Translations under genes and position numbers: made by a program
Notes under the pieces: model-generated
Told to the model about the DNA's origin: nothing
Seen by the model: only the letters and a program-made list of their open reading frames with translations
Databases searched by the model: none
NCBI GenBank assembly: GCA_029204225.1
Contig: MU831886.1
Coordinates: forward strand, 1-64,000
Reading direction: 5' to 3'
DNA from: Diphasiastrum complanatum
Taxonomy: Eukaryota; Streptophyta; Lycopodiopsida; Lycopodiales; Lycopodiaceae
DNA length: 64,000 nucleotides
Shown here: in pieces, positions 24,101-36,100 of the stretch
How positions within the stretch are numbered: position 1 is the first letter of the stretch
How the letters are laid out: each line of letters begins with the position of its first letter

Positions 24101-27100
24101 GAAGATCCTAGTGCATGCAAAGGGATCATGGTTGGATACTCATCCACCAAGAAGGCCTATAGAGTCTTTATACTCTCTACTTCTCAAGTTATTGAAAGTA
24201 GAGATGTTGTCTTTCATGAAGATCAACACCTCTCCAATTCGGCTTAAGGCATCCATGACACTATTGGAAGTGCTTCCGGTACTCAATGTTGTAATGAAAT
24301 TCTTGGAGCTTTTTTGACCATCTGGCCTTACGACCTTTAAGGAAGGTCGACCGCATCGTTAATATACTTTAACACTTGATGGTCTGTTACTATAGTAAAT
24401 TGGGAGCCATACAAGTAATGTCTCCAGACTTTAAAAGCATGAATTACTGCAAAAAGTAGCTAGGTGGAATATTGCCTTTAAGTAGGATCCAACTTTTTGC
24501 TTTGCAACTGGTCTACCATCCTGATACAGGACCGCACCTATAGCATAGTCACTGGCATCCGTTTCAAGCACATATGGCTTGTTAGAATCCACACTGTGTA
24601 ATATAGGTGTTGTAGACACACAGTATGTTGCACTACATTGCATAAAAATGAATGTTGCAAATGAACTCTTAAGAGAGGTAGGAGATTGCACTTCAGCTCA
24701 AGATGCTTGGGAGACTTTGCAAAAGGTCTATGAATCCAAGAACCAAACTAGAATGTTAGCTTTGAAGAATCAAATCTATAGAAGCTATCAAAAGAAAGGA
24801 GAGAGTGCACATACTTTTGTCCTAAGAGTAAAGGAATTGAACAAAGAGCTAGCCTTTATAGGTGATCCTATCAAGGATGAAGAGCTTGTTCAACTCATAT
24901 TGAATGGACTAAGCTTTGAATTTGACAATTTGTTTCAGGGATATGCAATTATGGGTAAGCTACCCATACTTGAAGAACTCCAAGGCACACTCATGGCCGA
25001 GGAATCAAGAAGGAGCCAAATGCAAGAGAGGATGGATAGGCTTTCCATCCAAGGTGGAGATGACCAAGCTCTCTTCACCAAAGGCAAAGGCAAGTCCAAA
25101 GGCAAAGGATCAACATTCAAGAAGTCTACAAAGCTTGAGGATCAAGAAGGACCCTCAAAGGCATCTCCATCAACCACCAAAGTCAAGAAGGACAAATCAA
25201 AGGTGAAGTGCTACTATTGTAGCAAGATGGGGCATTATGCCTCGGAATGCTTCAAGAGGAAGCAAGATCAAAGCCAAGCCAACATGAGCAAAGAGGAGGA
25301 GGAGGAGAGTTCACATGAGGACTCTCTCATGATGTCCATATTTTCTTCAACAAGCTTCAAAGGAGAAGATCCTTGGTGGATTGACTCGGGTGCTAGTTCA
25401 CACATGACTAGTAAAAGGGAGTTTTTCTCTTCTCTCTTATCTTATGATGGACCTATAAAGTCTATCTATACAGCAAATGATGAAGCTTGTAAGATTGAAG
25501 GAGTTGGTAGCATTCCCCTTTGCTTAGGATCTTCCAAAAAGATCAACATAGGTCGTCGAGTAGATGATCGGTGGTGTCTACGCTGTCGTGAAGTTGCAGG
25601 CCGTGGCCTGCGGGCTGGCTGTCTCTCTAGTCGACGACACTGCCTCTGCCGTCTATGTATGGTGGCATCTGGAATCTCAGCCTCTCCGTCAGAGTCACTA
25701 CTCTCCTGCCTCTGTCTTCGACGGGATAGACACTCCTGTATGCTCAGCTGTATCAGGGGGGAGGTGTCAGCGTCAAGACTCACCATACACAGGTCTATCA
25801 TCTCCCGGATCATCAACACAACACATCTGGAGTCCTCATACGATATCAAGGCAGAAAGTGCAAGTGGATGGTCTCGAAACAAGCAATAGTATCTCCCTCG
25901 AATCTCATAGTAAGCTGGGCATCTGAAGAGAAAATGAAACTCATCCTCTATATCATGTAGATCACACACACGACAAATCCGCGCATCTCTCGGGATGCCC
26001 CTGTATCCGCAGTCTGTGTGAGATACTGTCCACTAGGTATCTGGGTACAATGGGATACCCAACAGGATCCCGAGATAGAAAATGTGTCCGATAGAACTCC
26101 GTCTTCACCCCAGACGAATCTTGCCAAGTGCTCTGAAGATATGCCCTGTATAAGTATCCTCTAATATACTGACAAGTACTAGCTGGTAGATCCGTAATGT
26201 GAATACTCAATGTGGAGAGGAGACGACAGGCCTGGGAATACCACGAGAAGAAGTGTCCCTCAGAGTGTAGGTGCTGGGAGGACGACAAAGCTGCTGCAGC
26301 ATAGTGTGTGTCTCTACCCTGAATATCCGCTAGGCGCTGTATGAATGTGACAATATGGAACAGTGCCTCTATCTGAATAGAGGGGACGACAAACTTTGCC
26401 AATATAATATGATGTGGGATAGAGGGCTTAGCCCGTATCATCTGAGAGAGCATATGAATCTGAAGTCGTGAGATGCGCGCCCACTTGGTAGCTGTCAAGC
26501 CAGTACTCCATGTCTCTGATGCATATAGAGCTGAGGGAACGACCATAGTGTCAAAGAGTCGGCACTTACTAGTCGCATCTCTAACATGTGAGCTGAAGCA
26601 TAATCTCTCCAACTCCACCAACGATGCATAACCCTTCCGTAGTCGGGAAAATGCCGCCTGTCGCATGCTGAAAGTGGGACCAGAAAATACCACCCCTAGG
26701 TATGTGTAGGAGTCAACTACCTCAAGTGAATGCTCCTCCCATAAAAGCACCTGTCTCATCATGAAGGATCTAGAGGTGTTAAATACCATAACTTTGGTTT
26801 TGGCCACATTCACTGATAATCCCCACTGAGTACAAAAAGAGTGAAGTGCGTCAAGATGCCGTTGCAAACCTTTCCTCGTCCTCGAAAGCAAAACCACATC
26901 ATCAGCATATAATAGGATAGCGATAACGAGGTCACCCAATGTGCATCCCTCACCTCCCTCTGCCTGTATAACCTGCTCAAGCTCGTCTATATATAAACCA
27001 AAGAGTGTAGGAGAGAGAGGACATCCCTGCTTAACCCCAATGGTACTCTCTATCTCTGGTGATACAACTCCTGATACTCGGATACGACCAATAACTCGTC

Positions 27101-30100
27101 TATACAATGCCACAACTGCCTGTATGATAACCTCTTGGAGGCCACGGTCCCGAAGTCTCTGTATCAGTAGATGTCGAGGCACAGAGTCAAAGGCCTTGCG
27201 GAAATCCACAAAGCAACAGTATACACGCTCTCTCCTGGCCTTAGCTTCCTCAATGATGGATCTCAAGGTGAAAATATGATCTGATGTGGTATATCCTGGT
27301 CTGAAACCTGCCTGACCTATGGCATGCAGTGCTCGGGTATCCATCTCTGTACTGATCTCTGACTGAAGAATAGAACCATAAACCTTGGCAAAGAGGTGAC
27401 TGATGATGATGGTACGATAGTTGTCGGCTTTCATGGGATCACCGCCTTTATGGATAGGGTGGATAAGGTCTTTTCCCTGCCAAACGGCATATAAGACTAA
27501 AAGATATATGTCAAGTGTGTCGTATCAGTGGGAGTGCATAACAACAAAGAAAGTGCATCTAGATAAATTATTAAATAAACTGAATTGAACTATGCACTGA
27601 GATATGAAATGTGAAAACATGTTCGATATAGATGATAATCTAATGATTTAATGTCATCATCATCATGTCTTGCTAGGAATGAGGAAGGGTGTAATGTGGC
27701 TACTATAGAAGGTAGAAAGTTGGAGTGTCCTGCCGACGTCACCTAGAATGTCTCCTCATGGTAGGTCGAATAGGCCATACTGCAACATGATTGTGTCTAA
27801 TGCACTGTCTTTGGTCTTTGTGTGCATGTGCATGTGCATGTGCATGTGCATGTGCATGTGTATGTGTATCATCATCACCAACATTGGTTGTCTCTGAGTC
27901 CGTCCTAGGTCTTCCCCTCGGAAAAAGGATGTAATTTGGAGCTGTGGTGCTGGGTGACTCCCTGATCTCTGACATAAGTCTTGTCGTAGTAAGAAGATCT
28001 CTTGTACTATTAGTGCCACACGCTGTGGATCCTTGTATGTGATGAGTGAGCACAATGTAACAGGGTCTCAGAAATAGGCAATGATATCTCCCTCCGATCT
28101 AATAATAGATTGGGCACAAGTTTCTCAGACTCCACCTCACCCAAGGAAGATAGATAACAAATCCTCTCCTCTCGAATCCCTTGGAACCATCCAGTCTCAA
28201 TCCCAAGCTGGTGTGAAGAAATACAAAGCTGACAAAGTATGAACCTAAGGCCATGAGACAATCTAGAAGCTAGATAATGTGGTAAAATTGGGAACCCACT
28301 GCCCAGATGTATATAACTCTAAAAAATGAGTCCAACAATAATAAGGTTTGACCCTTAGTTGGCCCTGCTAGACTCGATCAAGATATGCCCTATATATAAA
28401 GGGAGGTCCTTGATAGAGGTGCCAAATGTTTCGAGGAATTTAGGTGCCTAGGAAAACCATGACAACTGGTAACCTTGATCATGAAGATGCTGGGAAGAGG
28501 TGAGCGCTGCCTGTGTGTATCTTTGCTTAGAAGCTGGGAACAACTTGAGTCGTTGCATGTGATAAGCAGGAAAATGGCACCAAGATGTGGAGGAGGAACT
28601 ACAAATTCAACAAGAATAATCTGGTGTGGGACAAAGCGCTTAGTCCGTATCATGTGTGATAAAATAGTAGTTTGTAGTTTGAGATACTACCGCAGTTTGA
28701 TGAGGTGAGACCCGTACAACATGCCGTTGCTGCATATTAAGCTGTGGGGGTGACAAGTGTATCAAAAAGCTTAAGACTTACTCGGGGCGTCTCTGATGAA
28801 CTTACGAAAACACAAGGGAGGCATGGGCCTTCCCAAGTCGAGCAATAGTTGTTTTACACCCTCTTTCCGACGCAAATTGCTGGGTGTCGGTTACCCACTA
28901 GGAACTGAACGACACACGATCCACCCCGCCTTAGGATCCAATCCATCCACCCTCCGTGCCCTAGCCCATGACCTATAACAAGCAAGATCCAACCTCCAAC
29001 CATGACAGCGTGCCATACCACTGCCAGAGCCATTAGCCATCTCCCACCTCAGGCTAGCACTCATCCTGGCTGTGCATGGTAAAGTGAGACCTCCTCTCCT
29101 TGTATACCTCCAAGGTAGGAGTCTCCAAGGCTAGCACACACCCTAGATCATGACACGTAACAACCATGCAAGTCCACGAGTCACCGGTCAAGTCAACGGG
29201 CCCAGTCGATGTTCAACTTCAAGTTGGGTTTGGGATCCAAGGGAGTCGAGATTCAATCATTGGAATGTACCTTTCCAAATCCGACTCTCTTGGAAACATA
29301 TGCACGAAGCATGTCTTCCATAGACTGGTGTGTCCTTTCAGTTTGACCATCCGATTTAGGATGATTTGTAGACCCTAGAATTAAGGTGGTCTCCAATTTC
29401 TCAAAGACCGCTTGCCAGAATTTGCCAGTGAACTTAGAATCCCGATCACTAACAATGTCATTCGGCAAACCAAACAACTTGAACAACGTTTCTACGAAAA
29501 GCTGAGCAAGTTCGGAAGCTTTGACATACTGCCTGGTTGGAATGAATTGCGCCATTTTGGTTAGTCTGTCAACTATAACCAAATAGCATCATTTTGCTTC
29601 CCCGTCCGAGGTAGCCCAACCACAAAATCCATGGAAATACTTTCCCACTTTCTTTCGGGCAAAAGGGAAAGAACCAGTAGGATCACTTTGTTGACAAAGT
29701 TGCAGAGGAGGAGCAATTTGGTGGGCTTGATCTATTCACCGCAGGCCTATCATCTGAATCCACGTTTGGTGGATGGTATATTGATTCTGGAGCCTCAAAG
29801 CACATGACACCTCATAGACATTGGTTCAACACCTATGAGGAGACAGGAGATGGTCAGCATGTATGCCTTGGAGATAACTCTACACATGAGGTGAGGGGCA
29901 AAGGCACAGTTCCAGTGCAGCTGTCATCAGGTGAGGTGAAGGTAATCAAGAGTGTGTTGCATGTACCAGGGTTGGCTAAGAACTTGCTATCCGTTGGTGC
30001 CATTACCAAACAGAACATGTTGGTAGAGTTTGACGAATTTTCGTGTTTGGTAAAAGACAAAGATCAAAGCTTCAAGGTGGTAGCCAAGGGAATGCAAGAA

Positions 30101-33100
30101 GGGGGTCTTTACAAGCTTTGTACAACCATTCCTAGCCAAGAGGCCTTGTTAGCAGGGGATACTAATCAGGACAAGCTTTGGTACGAGAGGTATGGTCATT
30201 TGAGCTATAAAAGTTTGCAAGTTTTGAAAGCACAACATGGTAGTAGATGTTCCTGGCATTAAGTCTTCTTCAGATACATGTGAGGCTTGTGCACTAGGAA
30301 AGCAACAGAGGAAAAGGTTTCCAAAGGAAAAAGCTACCAGGGCCAAGGGCATTCTTGAGCTTGTGCATTCAGATTTGTGCGGTCCCATGTAGATCAGATC
30401 AGCAAGGGGGGCATACTATCTCATGACCTTTGTAGATGATTTCTCACGGAAGGTATGGGTCTATTTTCTGAAGCTGAAATCTGAAGCGTTCAAATACTTC
30501 AAACAGTGGAAAGCTTTGGTGGAAAACCACACAGGGAAGAGGTTAAAACTCTCAGGTCAGGTAAGGGTGGTGAGTATATTTCTGATGAGTTCAAAGATCT
30601 TTGCAACGCACGTGGGATAAAGAGACAGTTTACCGCTCCACATACACCGCAGCAGAACGGCTTGGCTGAGCGGAATAACAAGTCTATAGTTGAGTGTGCA
30701 AGGAGCATGCTCAAGGCAAAGGGGTTGCCAAATTCCTTTTGGGCGGAAGCGGTAGCAACTGTTGTTTTTCTATTGAATAGAAGTCCAACCGAGCAATTGA
30801 AGGAATCACGCCAGAAGAAGCGTATAGTGTCAACAAGCCCAAACTGGGCAGCCTACGAGTATTTGGGTGTACGGCATATGCACATATACCAAAGGACTCG
30901 CGGAAGAAACTTGATGCAAAATCCGTGAAGTGTATCTTCCTTGGGTATAGTGAAGGTGACAAAGCCTATGTGCTATATAATCTTGAAAACAGGAAGATCC
31001 TAAGTCAAGATGTCATCTTTGATGAAGAGCGTTCACCCAAGATACAGGAGCAGGAGAAGGATGGAACTTTTGAGTTCATACCCTTGATTGATTCCACGGA
31101 TGAGGACCCTAGTCAAGAGTCCTGTGAGCCTCAAGTGCAAGAGCAACAACAGGAAATCAAACGTACTAGTTCGAGACCTCTTTTTGGCCAAGTACCAGAA
31201 GCCGAAGTTGGGGACAAACGGAAGACTAAGACAGTACCATGGGATACGTGGTCACCATCCACATCGCTTTCCACTAGGAAGAAGCTACCTAGGTGGTACA
31301 GGGAAACAATCAAAGAGGGTCAAATGATGGAAGAAGGAGAGAGCAGTGAACAGTGAGCAGTGAACAGTGAACAGGTTACATACTCTTAAGATGGAAGCAG
31401 GTGCAACAATTGGTGATCATATCACTATGAAATCTTATTTTGAAGAAGCCTAAGGTTGATCACCTTAGAGTTTTTGGATGCTTATGCTTTGTCCATATTC
31501 CCTTGGAAACAAGGAAGAAGGAAGATCCTAGTGCATGCAAAGGGATCATGGTTGGATACTCATCCACCAAGAAGGCCTATAGAGTCTTTATACTCTCTAC
31601 TTCTCAAGTTATTGAAAGTAGAGATGTTGTCTTTCATGAAGATCAACACCTCTCCAATTCGGCTTAAGGCATCCATGACACTATTGGAAGTGCTTCCGGT
31701 ACTCAATGTTGTAATGAAATTCTTGGAGCTTTTTTGACCATCTGGCCTTACGACCTTTAAGGAAGGTCGACCGCATCGTTAATATACTTTAACACTTGAT
31801 GGTCTGTTACTATAGTAAATTGGGAGCCATACAAGTAATGTCTCCAGACTTTAAAAGCATGAATTACTGCAAAAAGTAGCTAGGTGGAATATTGCCTTTA
31901 AGTAGGATCCAACTTTTTGCTTTGCAACTGGTCTACCATCCTGATACAGGACCGCACCTATAGCATAGTCACTGGCATCCGTTTCAAGCACATATGGCTT
32001 GTTAGAATCCACACTGTGTAATATAGGTGTTGTAGACACACAGTATGTTGCACTACATTGCATAAAAATGAATGTTGCAAATGAACTCTTAAGAGAGGTA
32101 GGAGATTGCACTTCAGCTCAAGATGCTTGGGAGACTTTGCAAAAGGTCTATGAATCCAAGAACCAAACTAGAATGTTAGCTTTGAAGAATCAAATCTATA
32201 GAAGCTATCAAAAGAAAGGAGAGAGTGCACATACTTTTGTCCTAAGAGTAAAGGAATTGAACAAAGAGCTAGCCTTTATAGGTGATCCTATCAAGGATGA
32301 AGAGCTTGTTCAACTCATATTGAATGGACTAAGCTTTGAATTTGACAATTTGTTTCAGGGATATGCAATTATGGGTAAGCTACCCATACTTGAAGAACTC
32401 CAAGGCACACTCATGGCCGAGGAATCAAGAAGGAGCCAAATGCAAGAGAGGATGGATAGGCTTTCCATCCAAGGTGGAGATGACCAAGCTCTCTTCACCA
32501 AAGGCAAAGGCAAGTCCAAAGGCAAAGGATCAACATTCAAGAAGTCTACAAAGCTTGAGGATCAAGAAGGACCCTCAAAGGCATCTCCATCAACCACCAA
32601 AGTCAAGAAGGACAAATCAAAGGTGAAGTGCTACTATTGTAGCAAGATGGGGCATTATGCCTCGGAATGCTTCAAGAGGAAGCAAGATCAAAGCCAAGCC
32701 AACATGAGCAAAGAGGAGGAGGAGGAGAGTTCACATGAGGACTCTCTCATGATGTCCATATTTTCTTCAACAAGCTTCAAAGGAGAAGATCCTTGGTGGA
32801 TTGACTCGGGTGCTAGTTCACACATGACTAGTAAAAGGGAGTTTTTCTCTTCTCTCTTATCTTATGATGGACCTATAAAGTCTATCTATACAGCAAATGA
32901 TGAAGCTTGTAAGATTGAAGGAGTTGGTAGCATTCCCCTTTGCTTAGGATCTTCCAAAAAGATCAACATAGGTCGTCGAGTAGATGATCGGTGGTGTCTA
33001 CGCTGTCGTGAAGTTGCAGGCCGTGGCCTGCGGGCTGGCTGTCTCTCTAGTCGACGACACTGCCTCTGCCGTCTATGTATGGTGGCATCTGGAATCTCAG

Positions 33101-36100
33101 CCTCTCCGTCAGAGTCACTACTCTCCTGCCTCTGTCTTCGACGGGATAGACACTCCTGTATGCTCAGCTGTATCAGGGGGTTGGTGTCAGCGTCAAGACT
33201 CACCATACACAGGTCTATCATCTCCCGGATCATCAACACAACACATCTGGAGTCCTCATACGATATCAAGGCAGAAAGTGCAAGTGGATGGTCTCGAAAC
33301 AAGCAATAGTATCTCCCTCGAATCTCATAGTAAGCTGGGCATCTGAAGAGAAAATGAAACTCATCCTCTATATCATGTAGATCACACACACGACAAATCC
33401 GCGCATCTCTCGGGATGCCCCTGTATCCGCAGTCTGTGTGAGATACTGTCCACTAGGTATCTGGGTACAATGGGATACCCAACAGGATCCCGAGATAGAA
33501 AATGTGTCCGACCCTGAATATCCGCTAGGCGCTGTATGAATGTGACAATATGGAACAGTGCCTCTATCTGAATAGGGGGGACGACAAACTTTGCCAATAT
33601 AATATGATGTGGGATAGAGGGCTTAGCCCGTATCATCTGAGAGAGCATATGAATCTGAAGTCGTGAGATGCGCGCCCACTTGGTAGCTGTCAAGCCAGTA
33701 CTCCATGTCTCTGATGCATATAGAGCTGAGGGAACGACCATAGTGTCAAAGAGTCGGCACTTACTAGTCGCATCTCTAACATGTGAGCTGAAGCATAATC
33801 TCTCCAACTCCACCAACGATGCATAACCCTTCCGTAGTCGGGAAAATGCCGCCTGTCGCATGCTGAAAGTGGGACCAGAAAATACCACCCCTAGGTATGT
33901 GTAGGAGTCAACTACCTCAAGTGAATGCTCCTCCCATAAAAGCACCTGTCTCATCATGAAGGATCTAGAGGTGTTAAATACCATAACTTTGGTTTTGGCC
34001 ACATTCACTGATAATCCCCACTGAGTACAAAAAGAGTGAAGTGCGTCAAGATGCCGTTGCAAACCTTTCCTCGTCCTCGAAAGCAAAACCACATCATCAG
34101 CATATAATAGGATAGCGATAACGAGGTCACCCAATGTGCATCCCTCACCTCCCTCTGCCTGTATAACCTGCTCAAGCTCGTCTATATATAAACCAAAGAG
34201 TGTAGGAGAGAGAGGACATCCCTGCTTAACCCCAATGGTACTCTCTATCTCTGGTGATACAACTCCTGATACTCGGATACGACCAATAACTCGTCTATAC
34301 AATGCCACAACTGCCTGTATGATAACCTCTTGGAGGCCACGGTCCCGAAGTCTCTGTATCAGTAGATGTCGAGGCACAGAGTCAAAGGCCTTGCGGAAAT
34401 CCACAAAGCAACAGTATACACGCTCTCTCCTGGCCTTAGCTTCCTCAATGATGGATCTCAAGGTGAAAATATGATCTGATGTGGTATATCCTGGTCTGAA
34501 ACCTGCCTGACCTATGGCATGCAGTGCTCGGGTATCCATCTCTGTACTGATCTCTGACTGAAGAATAGAACCATAAACCTTGGCAAAGAGGTGACTGATG
34601 ATGATGGTACGATAGTTGTCGGCTTTCATGGGATCACCGCCTTTATGGATAGGGTGGATAAGGTCTTTTCCCTGCCAAACGGCATATAAGACTAAAAGAT
34701 ATATGTCAAGTGTGTCGTATCAGTGGGAGTGCATAACAACAAAGAAAGTGCATCTAGATAAATTATTAAATAAACTGAATTGAACTATGCACTGAGATAT
34801 GAAATGTGAAAACATGTTCGATATAGATGATAATCTAATGATTTAATGTCATCATCATCATGTCTTGCTAGGAATGAGGAAGGGTGTAATGTGGCTACTA
34901 TAGAAGGTAGAAAGTTGGAGTGTCCTGCCGACGTCACCTAGAATGTCTCCTCATGGTAGGTCGAATAGGCCATACTGCAACATGATTGTGTCTAATGCAC
35001 TGTCTTTGGTCTTTGTGTGCATGTGCATGTGCATGTGCATGTGCATGTGCATGTGCATGTGTATGTGTATCATCATCACCAACATTGGTTGTCTCTGAGT
35101 CCGTCCTAGGTCTTCCCCTCGGAAAAAGGATGTAATTTGGAGCTGTGGTGCTGGGTGACTCCCTGATCTCTGACATAAGTCTTGTCGTAGTAAGAAGATC
35201 TCTTGTACTATTAGTGCCACACGCTGTGGATCCTTGTATGTGATGAGTGAGCACAATGTAACAGGGTCTCAGAAATAGGCAATGATATCTCCCTCCGATC
35301 TAATAATAGATTGGGCACAAGTTTCTCAGACTCCACCTCACCCAAGGAAGATAGATAACAAATCCTCTCCTCTCGAATCCCTTGGAACCATCCAGTCTCA
35401 ATCCCAAGCTGGTGTGAAGAAATACAAAGCTGACAAAGTATGAACCTAAGGCCATGAGACAATCTAGAAGCTAGATAATGTGGTAAAATTGGGAACCCAC
35501 TGCCCAGATGTATATAACTCTAAAAAATGAGTCCAACAATAATAAGGTTTGACCCTTAGTTGGCCCTGCTAGACTCGATCAAGATATGCCCTATATATAA
35601 AGGGAGGTCCTTGATAGAGGTGCCAAATGTTTCGAGGAATTTAGGTGCCTAGGAAAACCATGACAACTGGTAACCTTGATCATGAAGATGCTGGGAAGAG
35701 GTGAGCGCTGCCTGTGTGTATCTTTGCTTAGAAGCTGGGAACAACTTGAGTCGTTGCATGTGATAAGCAGGAAAATGGCACCAAGATGTGGAGGAGGAAC
35801 TACAAATTCAACAAGAATAATCTGGTGTGGGACAAAGCGCTTAGTCCGTATCATGTGTGATAAAATAGTAGTTTGTAGTTTGAGATACTACCGCAGTTTG
35901 ATGAGGTGAGACCCGTACAACATGCCGTTGCTGCATATTAAGCTGTGGGGGTGACAAGTGTATCAAAAAGCTTAAGACTTACTCGGGGCGTCTCTGATGA
36001 ACTTACGAAAACACAAGGGAGGCATGGGCCTTCCCAAGTCGAGCAATAGTTGTTTTACACCCTCTTTCCGACGCAAATTGCTGGGTGTCGGTTACCCACT

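Larger units (their letters stand above)
23951..31354. repeat. 7.4 kb tandem duplication, copy 1
   Basis: 7404 bp repeated directly at 31371-38555. Contents in order: end of Copia-B gag, copia integrase C-terminal piece, antisense gypsy RNase H piece, another copia gag, LINE-A, LINE-B, unassigned DNA, antisense gypsy integrase, Copia-B protease to integrase. The 16 bases between the copies (31355-31370, GAGCAGTGAACAGTGA) repeat the adjacent end of copy 1, which looks like a templated filler from break repair. Confidence 0.97.

Noticed and set aside
27739-28055. His-Ala and His-Met repeat proteins (also at 34934-35256)
   Set aside because: Artefacts of the TGCATG microsatellite in a LINE relic; the flanking frame matches the LINE C-terminus.
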